Shown here in pieces: positions 9,229 through 17,144 of a stretch of 64,000 bases of DNA (positions are counted from its first letter, which is position 1; the number at the start of each line of letters is the position of its first letter). Location: assembly GCF_003385895.1 (NCBI RefSeq), contig NZ_QRDQ01000010.1, positions 310,001 through 374,000 on the forward strand, in the 5' to 3' direction. The notes under the pieces were generated by a model. It saw only the letters and a program-made list of their open reading frames with translations. It was not told where the DNA came from and did no database searches. Made by a program: the position numbers and the translations under genes. Source of the stretch: Flavobacterium cutihirudinis. GTDB lineage: Bacteria; Bacteroidota; Bacteroidia; Flavobacteriales; Flavobacteriaceae.

Positions 9229-10251
9229 TTATTGGGCAGCTTTTATAAGTGTCCAAAGCGAACCGTTTTTGGTTGTGATTTTTCGCAATGAACCGTTGTC
9301 TGCAAGTTGATTTAAAATTCTTTCACTTTCTTTTCTTGGATTTCCGGTTAATTCAGCAAATTCTTTCGCCGTTAATGAATTGTATTTTGAAAATACTGTT
9401 TCCCAATTCTTGTTGTATTCTGCTTTTTGCGCTGTCGGATCTAATTTTAAAAGCGCAGTTTCATAAAAAGCATAAGGTTTTGAACCGTAGATGATTTCTT
9501 TTTCTCCATTATTGTTTGAAAAAAAGATAGTTGGAAAACCTCTTACACCAAGTTCTTTTGCCAATTTTAAATCCTGTTCGAATAATATTTGCGCTTTTCC
9601 TTCATAATCTGTTTTTAACTGATTTACATTAAGCCCGGTTTTTTCAGCGGCAGCTGCAATATTTTCCCATTTTGTAATGTTTAATTTCCTCATGAAAACC
9701 ATTTCCTTAAGTTCTCTCAGAAATAATAATGCTTTTTTATGATTCTGAATTTCAGCAGCCTTAAAAGCAATAGAAGGCGGATAAGAAGAATGCAACGGAT
9801 CTTCAATCCAGATATCGCCGTCAATAGGCATATCATAATATAAACTGGCTTCGTCCCAATGATGCGCTACATCTGAAGGTTTGCTGATTCCGCCGCTATT
9901 ATAACTCCAGTCTGGCAGGAGGCCGCCCATGCGATATTCAATTTCATAATTTGTTCCGTATTCCAATTTTAGTTTACGTAATTGCGGTTCAATTCCCCAA
10001 CAAGAAGAACAAATAGGATCGGTGAAGTAGATTATTTTTATTGATTTATCTGCTGTGTTTTCGATGCTTTTATCAGTTGGTGAATTGTCCGGAAGTCCAC
10101 AAAATCCTGCTTCTGGATCGCATAATAAAGGATTAATGTTTGTTGTTTCTTTTGTCATTTTTGATGTTTTTTGAATATTGCTTGTTTGTCCTGTACAATT
10201 GGAATTGAGAATAAACAGAAGCGCTATTGTTGTTATTTTGGTTTGAATCAT
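9229..10251 (-). CDS. DsbA-family (FrnE-like) thioredoxin-fold protein
   Basis: A 340-residue protein starting at the ATG at 10251 (MIQTKITT). The first 20 residues are hydrophobic and end in NSNC, suggesting export or a weak lipobox. A second possible start is the later MTKETTNINP, which would make a cytosolic protein as in many relatives. The thioredoxin fold carries the redox motif CSSC in DPICSSCWGIEP and a cis-Pro segment GVRGFPTIFF. The last about 55 residues (TAKEFAELTGNPRKESERIL) look like a small winged-helix tail. It faces an HxlR regulator across an operator-rich gap, so it is probably the regulated target in redox or electrophile stress. Confidence 0.8.
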   Translation of the reverse strand: MIQTKITTIALLFILNSNCTGQTSNIQKTSKMTKETTNINPLLCDPEAGFCGLPDNSPTDKSIENTADKSIKIIYFTDPICSSCWGIEPQLRKLKLEYGTNYEIEYRMGGLLPDWSYNSGGISKPSDVAHHWDEASLYYDMPIDGDIWIEDPLHSSYPPSIAFKAAEIQNHKKALLFLRELKEMVFMRKLNITKWENIAAAAEKTGLNVNQLKTDYEGKAQILFEQDLKLAKELGVRGFPTIFFSNNNGEKEIIYGSKPYAFYETALLKLDPTAQKAEYNKNWETVFSKYNSLTAKEFAELTGNPRKESERILNQLADNGSLRKITTKNGSLWTLIKAAQ

Positions 10252-10277
10252 TTGCACTAAATTATAGTGCAAAATTA
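10252..10277 (-). promoter_or_regulatory. promoter with overlapping palindromic operator of the DsbA-like gene
   Basis: TTGCACTA (10252-10259) and TAGTGCAA (10265-10272) form a perfect 8-bp inverted repeat with a 5-nt centre, ending right before the ATG at 10251. On the minus strand a TAATTTTG -7 box (10277-10270) overlaps it, so a protein bound here would cover the transcription start. Confidence 0.6.
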
Positions 10278-10305
10278 AAGTGCATTAAGTTTAAAGTAGC
10301 TATGG

Positions 10306-10342
10306 GTTTCCTTTTAGAAACTACTTTCCTTTTGGAAACTAT
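10306..10342 (+). promoter_or_regulatory. tandem 18-bp operator repeats, probable HxlR sites
   Basis: Two adjacent 18-bp copies, TTTCCTTTTAGAAACTAC (10307-10324) and TTTCCTTTTGGAAACTAT (10325-10342), differ at two positions, and each is itself palindromic (TTTC...GAAA). The second copy holds TTTG at 10331-10334, which is 20 nt before a TAGTTTTA -7-like box (10355-10362) reading toward the HxlR gene, so binding would block the regulator's own promoter. Confidence 0.65.
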
Positions 10343-10380
10343 TAGCATTATTAATAGTTTTACGTGATAATTTTTTGAAG

Positions 10381-10746
10381 ATGAAAAAAGAGCCAACACT
10401 CAACAACACGTTAATTTGCAAAGGAAGAATACTCGCAATCAAAGACACAATGGAGATTTTATCCGGAAAATGGAAGTTTCATATTCTTGGAACTTTGATG
10501 CAAGGTGATAAATTACGTTTCATGGATTTATTGCGCGAAGTGGATGGAATTGGAGCCAAAATGCTTTCGAAAGAATTGCAGGATATGGAAATGAATCATC
10601 TTATAAAACGTACCGTTCTCAATACAAAACCGGTTACAGTTGAATATGAAATGACGGAGTACGGAAAGACTTTAGCACCAATAATTGACGAAATCGCCAA
10701 ATGGGGAATTGGTTACAGAGCTTCACTTTTTAGTAAAACAGATTGA
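10381..10746 (+). CDS. HxlR-family transcriptional regulator
   Basis: A 121-residue winged-helix DNA-binding protein, typical in length for the family. Seen: the HxlR core GKWKFHILGTLMQGDKLRF, the recognition region GIGAKMLSKELQDMEMNHL and the wing KPVTVEYEMTEYGKTLAPI. The ATG at 10381 is preferred to an in-frame TTG two codons earlier. No cysteine-based sensor beyond the N-terminal LICKG is obvious; a cysteine at that place senses electrophiles in some relatives (YodB, HypR). It is divergent from the DsbA-like gene and probably represses it and itself. Confidence 0.9.
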   Translation: MKKEPTLNNTLICKGRILAIKDTMEILSGKWKFHILGTLMQGDKLRFMDLLREVDGIGAKMLSKELQDMEMNHLIKRTVLNTKPVTVEYEMTEYGKTLAPIIDEIAKWGIGYRASLFSKTD

Positions 10747-10863
10747 TTTTTTTTCTTCTGAATAATAAGCAAATCACGATAAAACAGTAAAAAGTTAAAT
10801 TACTTTTTGATAAATGTAATAAAAACACTTATTTAGCGTATAAAGAAATTTTATACTCTTCAG

Positions 10864-13269
10864 ATGAAAATATTTAAGACGTTATGTTGTGTTTTTTGTT
10901 GTTTTATAAGTTTGAATGCGACTTATTCGCAACGTGCTAAAATTATTGAAAAAGAAAAGTTTGATTATGATTGGACTTTTTATTTCGGAGACAATAAAAA
11001 TGCTTCAGACGTAAATTTTGATGATTCTGGTTGGCGTAAACTAGATCTTCCGCACGATTGGAGTATAGAAGGGCGTGTAGATGCAAAAAATCCGATGGGT
11101 AATGATGGAGGTTATTTTCCGTCAGGAATTGCCTGGTATCGAAAAACGTTTGAATTGCCTTCGAATTATAACGGTGAAAAGCTTTCCTTGTATTTTGAAG
11201 GCGTTTATATGAATGCTGAAGTTTTTATAAACGGAGTTTCATTGGGTATTCGTCCTTACGGATATTCGTCTTTTTATTATGATATCACACCACATATTAA
11301 GATTGGACAAAAGAATGTTGTAGCCGTAAAAGTTGATAATTCACAACAAAAAAACTGCCGTTGGTACAGCGGTTCCGGAATTTACAGACATGTTTGGCTT
11401 TTAACCACAGAACCTGTTCATATCAATCCGTGGGGAATTGCAATTACTACTCCTGAAGCGGATAAAAATAATGCAACGGTGAAAATTGCAACCGTTTTAA
11501 AAAATGAGACTTCTTCAGATCATACGCTTACGCTGAGAACTAAAATTCTGGATAAAGGAAAATTGACCGCTACTCAAGATGAAAAAATAACACTTTCCGC
11601 AAACAGCGAAAAGGAAATTGTTCAGACGATCAAAGTAAATAATCCTAAATTATGGTCGCCAGAATCTCCTAATCTTTATAAAGCTTCGGTAACAGTTTTA
11701 ATAGATAAGAATGAAGTTGACCAACAAACCATAAATTTCGGTATTCGCACAATTGCATACAACGCAACCGAAGGCTTTTTGTTAAATGGAAAAGAAGTTA
11801 AAATAAATGGAGGCTGCGTGCATCACGATAATGGTTCATTAGGCGCTGCCGCTTATGATCGTGCCGAATACAGAAAAGCAGAATTATTGAAAGCGGCTGG
11901 TTTTAATGCTGTTCGTACGGCACATAATCCTCCGTCTGAAGCTTTTTTGGATGCCTGTGATAAAATAGGTTTACTTGTTATGGATGAAGCTTTTGATGGC
12001 TGGAGAGAAAGCAAAAACAAATATGATTATGCGATGTATTTCGATGATTGGTGGCAGAAAGATTTAAGTGCTTTAGTGTTTCGTGATCGCAATCATCCGT
12101 CTATAGTTTTTTGGAGCATCGGAAATGAAATTATCGAAAGAAAGAAACCTGAAGCAATAGAAACCGCTACAAAATTGGCAGGATTAGTTAGAAAACTTGA
12201 TCCGAGTCGTCCGGTAACTTCCGCAATGACAACCTGGGATAAAGATTGGGAAATGTTCGATCCTTTGTTTGCGGTACATGATATTGGTGGTTATAATTAT
12301 CAGATGCATCATGCTGTAGCTGATCATAAAAGAGTGCCTTCGCGTGTTATTGTGCAAACCGAATCGTATCCGCGTGATGCTTTCAGTAATTTGAAAGCAG
12401 TAAACGATAATAAATATATTATTGGAGATTTTGTCTGGACCGCAATGGATTATCTTGGCGAATCAGGCATTGGTCGTCATTATTATAAAGGAGAAACGGA
12501 AGGCGAACATTACGAAAGAGATATTTTTCCGTGGCATGGCGCTTATTGCGGCGATATTGATTTAACGGGCTGGAGAAAACCGATTTCTCATTACAGAGAT
12601 TTGTTATATAATGAAGATAAAAAACTGTACATGGCGGTGAAAGAACCAAATGGTTATTATGGGGAAATCAAGGAAACCTTATGGTCTGTTTGGCCGACAT
12701 GGGAAAGTTGGAACTGGCCGGGCCACGAAGGAAAAAATATAGAAGTTGAAGTGTATTCCAGATATTCTTCAGTAAGATTGTATGTAAATGGAAAATTATG
12801 GAAAGAACTGCCAACGACGGTTAATGAGCAATTTAAAGCAACATTTGAGATTCCCTACACAGCGGGAGAAATAAAAGCTGTTGGTGTTCAGAATGGAAAA
12901 GAATTAGAAACTAAATCGTTGAAAACAGCCGGAAAACCTGCAAAAATTGAATTGAATGCAGACCGAAAAAACCTTGCTGCAAATGGACAGGATTTGTCTT
13001 ATGTTGAAATTCTCATTAAGGATGAAAATGGAAATATTGATCCAAACGCTGCAAATGAATTGGAATTTAAAATTGAAGGAGCGGGCGTAATTGCGGCAGT
13101 TGACAATGGAAATTTACAAGATCAGGATTCTTATATTGGCACAAAAAGAAAAGCATGGAAAGGACGTGCAATGGTTATTGTTAAAAGTACTCGCAAGAAA
13201 GGCAAAATAAAATTAATTGTAACTAGTGCAGGTTTAGAAAAAGCTGCAGTAGAAATTTTATCAAAATAA
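10864..13269 (+). CDS. secreted GH2 glycosidase (beta-galactosidase type)
   Basis: An 801-residue glycoside hydrolase family 2 enzyme with a signal peptide at 1-22 (ATYSQ). Order: jelly-roll sugar-binding domain (about 30-190, LPHDWSIEG), Ig-like domain (about 190-300), TIM-barrel (about 300-600), then C-terminal Ig/DUF4982-like domains. The acid/base is E422 in WSIGNE and the likely nucleophile E533 in MDYLGESG; HNPP (near 360) is also typical. It probably acts on beta-galactosides or related hemicellulose or glycan ends in the periplasm. Exact substrate cannot be read. The BNR-repeat lipoprotein follows after 41 bases. Confidence 0.9.
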   Translation: MKIFKTLCCVFCCFISLNATYSQRAKIIEKEKFDYDWTFYFGDNKNASDVNFDDSGWRKLDLPHDWSIEGRVDAKNPMGNDGGYFPSGIAWYRKTFELPSNYNGEKLSLYFEGVYMNAEVFINGVSLGIRPYGYSSFYYDITPHIKIGQKNVVAVKVDNSQQKNCRWYSGSGIYRHVWLLTTEPVHINPWGIAITTPEADKNNATVKIATVLKNETSSDHTLTLRTKILDKGKLTATQDEKITLSANSEKEIVQTIKVNNPKLWSPESPNLYKASVTVLIDKNEVDQQTINFGIRTIAYNATEGFLLNGKEVKINGGCVHHDNGSLGAAAYDRAEYRKAELLKAAGFNAVRTAHNPPSEAFLDACDKIGLLVMDEAFDGWRESKNKYDYAMYFDDWWQKDLSALVFRDRNHPSIVFWSIGNEIIERKKPEAIETATKLAGLVRKLDPSRPVTSAMTTWDKDWEMFDPLFAVHDIGGYNYQMHHAVADHKRVPSRVIVQTESYPRDAFSNLKAVNDNKYIIGDFVWTAMDYLGESGIGRHYYKGETEGEHYERDIFPWHGAYCGDIDLTGWRKPISHYRDLLYNEDKKLYMAVKEPNGYYGEIKETLWSVWPTWESWNWPGHEGKNIEVEVYSRYSSVRLYVNGKLWKELPTTVNEQFKATFEIPYTAGEIKAVGVQNGKELETKSLKTAGKPAKIELNADRKNLAANGQDLSYVEILIKDENGNIDPNAANELEFKIEGAGVIAAVDNGNLQDQDSYIGTKRKAWKGRAMVIVKSTRKKGKIKLIVTSAGLEKAAVEILSK

Positions 13270-13310
13270 GGAATTCCAGAATGTTATATTTGTCTTTTAA
13301 ATTTTAAAAC

Positions 13311-14363
13311 ATGAATTCAAAGTTTACTTTTTTCTACGCACTAATTTTTGGATGTTTTATTTCCTGTACAAGCTTAAAACAAAATCCACAAGCGGATAAT
13401 ATTGAGCATTCTTTTATTACAGATGTTCCTGTAACGCCAAGTTGCCACGCTGCGACTTTGGTTGAAACCAAACCAAACGAAATTTTAGCGGCATGGTTTG
13501 GCGGTAAACATGAGGGAGCAAAAGATGTAAGTATTTATACGTCTTTCTATAAAGACAAAAAATGGTCTGCGCCACAAAGTATAATTAAACCATTAATAAA
13601 AGAGAAAGATACTTTGCCTTGTTGGAATCCGGTTTTATTTAAAAGTAAAAGCGAAAAACTATATTTATTTTACAAAGTCGGAAAAAATCCTAGAGAATGG
13701 TTTGGAGCAATGATTTCTTCAAATGATGACGGAAAAACATGGAGTACTCCTGAATATTTGCCGGACGGAATTCTTGGTCCAATAAAAAACAAACCAATTG
13801 AAATGACAGCCGGAATTATTTTATGCGGAAGCAGCACCGAAAGTGTAAAAGATAATTTATGGCGCAGTCACGTAGAAACCTTTGAAGAAGCTACCGGAAA
13901 ATGGACAAAAATAGCGATTGAAGATCCTAAAAATTTTGATATTATTCAGCCAACTTTTCTCGTGCATTCTAAAAATGAGGTTCAGATGCTTTTTAGAAGT
14001 AGACATAACAAACTTATTTCAAGCTGGTCTGAAGATAAAGGGAAAAACTGGGCGAAAACGGATAGTATAAATGTTGTGAATTCAAATTCAGGAATTGATG
14101 CTTTGACTGTCTCAAATAAGTCTTTTTTATTGGTTAATAATCCTTTAAAAATGGGTAAGGATTGGTTTAACGGAAGAAATGTTCTATATGTGGAATATTC
14201 TAAAGATGGAGTAAATTGGAAAAAACTTTTTGACTTAGAGAACCAACCTGAAGGTGAGTTTAGTTATCCTGCTATTATTCAGACTTCAGATAAAAAAGTG
14301 CATATTCTTTATACTTATAATCGAAAGCTTATCAAACATACTGTATTTGATTTGAAGAAATAA
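13311..14363 (+). CDS. BNR-repeat (sialidase-like) lipoprotein
   Basis: A 350-residue six-bladed-propeller protein with a lipoprotein signal (FISC, cysteine near residue 19). Asp-box motifs are visible in SSNDDGKTWS, SWSEDKGKNWAK and YSKDGVNWKK. The N-terminal segment TPSCHAATLVETKPNEILAA (47-66) replaces the canonical sialidase FRIP arginine motif, which argues for the broader BNR_2 family rather than a proven neuraminidase. It stands just after the GH2 gene and probably serves the same glycan breakdown. A TATATTTG -7 box (13285-13292) may also give it its own promoter. Confidence 0.75.
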   Translation: MNSKFTFFYALIFGCFISCTSLKQNPQADNIEHSFITDVPVTPSCHAATLVETKPNEILAAWFGGKHEGAKDVSIYTSFYKDKKWSAPQSIIKPLIKEKDTLPCWNPVLFKSKSEKLYLFYKVGKNPREWFGAMISSNDDGKTWSTPEYLPDGILGPIKNKPIEMTAGIILCGSSTESVKDNLWRSHVETFEEATGKWTKIAIEDPKNFDIIQPTFLVHSKNEVQMLFRSRHNKLISSWSEDKGKNWAKTDSINVVNSNSGIDALTVSNKSFLLVNNPLKMGKDWFNGRNVLYVEYSKDGVNWKKLFDLENQPEGEFSYPAIIQTSDKKVHILYTYNRKLIKHTVFDLKK

Positions 14364-14472
14364 AATCCTTTGCGTAAATAGAGTAGAGGCTGAACGAAGT
14401 TTTGGTGTGTCATTTTTTTTATAGGAAAATTTCATTATTTTCACTCAAAAAAAAATCTAAAGCCAACTTTTT

Positions 14473-15267
14473 ATGAAATTAAAGCCATTACTATTAACAC
14501 TTTTTCTTTTTGCTTTTACTGTATCATTCGCTCAAAAAGAAGGAAGCAACAAAAAAATAATAAAATTTCTGACTTTCAATATCTATCATGGAGAAACGAT
14601 GAAAGGCGATTTTAATCTGGATGTAATTGCCAAAGTAATCAATGATGCAAATCCCGATTTTGTAGCGCTTCAGGAAGTAGATTTTAAAACAAATCGTGCC
14701 AAAAAATATGATTTGGTAACCGAATTAGGAATCAGAACAAAAATGTGTCCTCTTTTTGCCAAAGCGATGGATTTTGACGGAGGTGAATATGGAGAAGGTA
14801 TTTTGTCTAAACATTCAATAGTTTCTTCCAGAAATGTCAATTTGCCTTATACGAAAGGAAATGAGCCTAAAAATGCGGTAGAAATTGTTGCTGCAATTCC
14901 GTCAGGAGATACGATTGCTTTTGTTGGTACTCATTTGGATTATAAAGAAATTGAAACCGACAGAATTAATCAGGTAAAAAAGATAAATGAAGTTTTTCTG
15001 AAAAATAAGTATCCAACAATACTTGCAGGAGATTTGAATGCGGAACCAAATAGTAATACGATGAAGATCCTGGAAGAAAAATGGGGCGCATCTTATGATA
15101 AAAAGAATCCACAATTTACTTTTCCTTCAAAGAAACCTGAAAAAACAATTGATTATGTATTGTTTTCCCCAAAAGGAAAATGGAAAGTGGTGAGTAGTGA
15201 AGTTATTCAAAACTCGGTGGCTTCAGACCATTGTGCACTTTTGGTTACTCTGGAACTTTTGGATTAA
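14473..15267 (+). CDS. secreted endonuclease/exonuclease/phosphatase-family hydrolase
   Basis: A 264-residue protein with signal peptide at 1-20 (VSFAQ). The family's catalytic motifs occur in order: LTFNIYHGE (metal Asn), LQEVDFKTNR (metal Glu), GTHLDY, AGDLNAEPNS (Asp/Asn) and SDHCALLV (catalytic His). Members cleave phosphodiesters in DNA, phospholipids or inositol phosphates; the substrate here cannot be read. The stop codon runs straight into a long heptamer repeat array. Confidence 0.87.
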   Translation: MKLKPLLLTLFLFAFTVSFAQKEGSNKKIIKFLTFNIYHGETMKGDFNLDVIAKVINDANPDFVALQEVDFKTNRAKKYDLVTELGIRTKMCPLFAKAMDFDGGEYGEGILSKHSIVSSRNVNLPYTKGNEPKNAVEIVAAIPSGDTIAFVGTHLDYKEIETDRINQVKKINEVFLKNKYPTILAGDLNAEPNSNTMKILEEKWGASYDKKNPQFTFPSKKPEKTIDYVLFSPKGKWKVVSSEVIQNSVASDHCALLVTLELLD

Positions 15268-15388
15268 TTGATAATTGATAATTGATAATTGATAATTGAT
15301 AATTGATAATTGATAATTGATAATTGATAATTGATAATTGATAATTGATAATTGATAATTGATAATTGATAATTGATAATTGATAATT
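15266..15388. repeat. tandem heptanucleotide array (AATTGAT)n, about 17.6 copies
   Basis: An unbroken run of the 7-bp unit AATTGAT starts at the last two bases of the upstream stop codon and ends 26 bases before a terminator hairpin. All units appear identical. The unit is not a multiple of three and the array is non-coding. Confidence 0.97.
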
Positions 15389-15413
15389 TGAATGTTAAAC
15401 TCTAATAGAAAAT

Positions 15414-15446
15414 GCGCAAAATGAGATTGTATTTTGCGCTTTTTTA
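15414..15446 (+). terminator. intrinsic terminator
   Basis: GCGCAAAAT and ATTTTGCGC form a 9-bp stem with an 8-nt loop, followed by a run of seven T. It closes the transcript of the phosphatase-family gene after the heptamer array. Confidence 0.88.
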
Positions 15447-15478
15447 TTGTTTTTAAATTTAGAAAACAGAAGTTTATT

Positions 15479-15838
15479 TTAGTTTAAAACTTCAGTAGTT
15501 TCCATTCTTAAGCAATGTTCTGTTCCTAAATACAAGGGATTTCCATGTTTTTCAGACCAAAAACCATCTAGAACATCTTTAGTAATAAAACGGTAAACTG
15601 CAACGCCTTTATACGTTTTATTGTTTTCGCCTTTATAATTTAAATTAATTACCAAAATATTGTCTTTAAAGAAACCATAGCCTTTCTGCAACTGATTATT
15701 ATTGATCAGCCAGTTTGCAACAATGCGGTTGTTTTCATCTAAAGTTAAAGTCAAAATACCCTTGTAAGCGATTTCCGGATTTTCTTCCTGATTCGTTCCT
15801 GTTATTGAATATTTTCCAATTAAATCTTGTATTGTCAT
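15479..15838 (-). CDS. small beta-rich protein of unknown function
   Basis: About 119 residues from the ATG at 15838 (MTIQDLIGKYSITG); the upstream in-frame codons look less natural. The chain is a series of short beta strands (ILTLTLDENNRIVANWLI, ILVINLNY, GVAVYRF, LDGFWSEKHG), which suggests a calycin or lipocalin-like barrel. No signal peptide, so cytosolic. I do not recognise a named family. It is the last gene on the minus strand after the signalling block and may belong to the same transcript, 63 bases after the receiver-kinase. Confidence 0.6.
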   Translation of the reverse strand: MTIQDLIGKYSITGTNQEENPEIAYKGILTLTLDENNRIVANWLINNNQLQKGYGFFKDNILVINLNYKGENNKTYKGVAVYRFITKDVLDGFWSEKHGNPLYLGTEHCLRMETTEVLN

Positions 15839-15901
15839 TCGTTTTGTAATGCCGTTTTTCAAATGTTGAAATGCAAATATAGCATTGATTTATTGAAAAT
15901 T

Positions 15902-17128
15902 TTACTGCGGAATATAAATATGAAATGTCGCTCCTTTCATGGGTTGCGCTGTCGCGGAAATGATTCCGTTATGATTGTCTACTATTTTCTTGACAATTGC
16001 AAGACCAATTCCGGTTCCATCGTAAACGTCTCTGCTGTGAAGTCGCTGAAAAACACCAAATATTTTTTCACTGTGTTCCGGTTCAAAACCAATTCCGTTA
16101 TCTTCAAAAGTGATATGACAATACGTTTCTAGCGGAATTAATTTATCATTATGTAAATCTTTACCAGTTCCGATGCGGCTTTTTATTTTTATTTGAAGTG
16201 GCACTTCTTTTTGTGAAAATTTTAGTGAATTATTGATTAAATTCTCCAAAAGCTGAATAAACAAAAACGGAATAATATTGACTTTTCCATGCATATCAGT
16301 GCTGATTACGGCATTTTTTTCTTTAATATTTTCCCGAAGCGCTTCTTTTACATTATCAATAATCGTATCAAGATCGGTGTTTTCATAAATCCGGTCGATA
16401 ATATTCGTTCTTGAAAAAGCCAAAAGGTCATTGATTAATTCACGCATTCGATTTGTTGCGTACAAAATGCGATCAAATTTCAATCTTCCGTCAGGACTTA
16501 AATTCTCATATTCTTTGGAGAGAATGATGTTAGAAAAAGTCTGAATTTTTCGCAACGGCTCCTGAAGATCGTGACTGGAAATGTGTGTAAAAGCATCGAG
16601 TTCAGTGTTTTTTCGTTTTAGTTCGTTTGCATATTTTTCGATTGCCAGATATTGCGCAGCCAAATCTTCATTAGCTTTTGTGATTTTTGCGTTAAGCGCA
16701 TTTGTTTCTTCTTCTTTAAGCTGTAGTTCCCTGGTCTTTTTATAGAGATCGGTGAAAACCATCACTTTTGCTTTGAGTATTTCTGAAGACAAGGGCTTAA
16801 TCATATAATCGACCGCGCCAGATTGATATCCTTTAAAAATATAATCGGATGTATTCATATTGGCGGTGAGGAAAATAATAGGCACGTGTTTGAGTTTTTC
16901 GCTTTGGCGAATGAGTTCTGCGGTTTCAAATCCGTCCATGAGCGGCATTTGTACATCCATGAGAATAATCGCGAAATCTTGACTTTTCAGAAGAATTCGC
17001 AAAGCATCTTTTCCCGAAGTCGCTTCGACAAACTGATAGCCCAAATTGGCTAATATGACTTGTAGGGAAAGTAAATTTTCCTTTTTGTCATCGACTAATA
17101 ATATTTTAACTGGAGCTTTTTCCATCAT
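15902..17128 (-). CDS. receiver domain-histidine kinase fusion
   Basis: A 408-residue cytosolic protein. A receiver occupies about 6-125 (LLVDDKKEN acidic pair, phosphoacceptor Asp in IILMDVQMP, Lys in MIKPLS), then a coiled coil (about 130-175), a HisKA domain with SSHDLQEPLR near 185, and an HATPase_c domain (NLINNSLKFS, FEDNGIGF, GTGIGLAIV). In this order the receiver is an input that controls the kinase. It lies 16 bases after the giant poly-HAMP kinase and is very likely its downstream partner in a phosphorelay. Two neighbouring ATG codons (17128, 17125) are equally possible starts. Confidence 0.92.
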   Translation of the reverse strand: MMEKAPVKILLVDDKKENLLSLQVILANLGYQFVEATSGKDALRILLKSQDFAIILMDVQMPLMDGFETAELIRQSEKLKHVPIIFLTANMNTSDYIFKGYQSGAVDYMIKPLSSEILKAKVMVFTDLYKKTRELQLKEEETNALNAKITKANEDLAAQYLAIEKYANELKRKNTELDAFTHISSHDLQEPLRKIQTFSNIILSKEYENLSPDGRLKFDRILYATNRMRELINDLLAFSRTNIIDRIYENTDLDTIIDNVKEALRENIKEKNAVISTDMHGKVNIIPFLFIQLLENLINNSLKFSQKEVPLQIKIKSRIGTGKDLHNDKLIPLETYCHITFEDNGIGFEPEHSEKIFGVFQRLHSRDVYDGTGIGLAIVKKIVDNHNGIISATAQPMKGATFHIYIPQ

Positions 17129-17144
17129 TTTTTTATTTAAAATA

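Noticed and set aside
13311..14363. Confirmed sialidase
   Set aside because: Asp boxes are present but the arginine FRIP motif is not; only a BNR-repeat protein can be supported.
15266..15388. CRISPR or integration site from the dense repeat
   Set aside because: It is a simple heptamer array without spacers, tRNA or integrase nearby.
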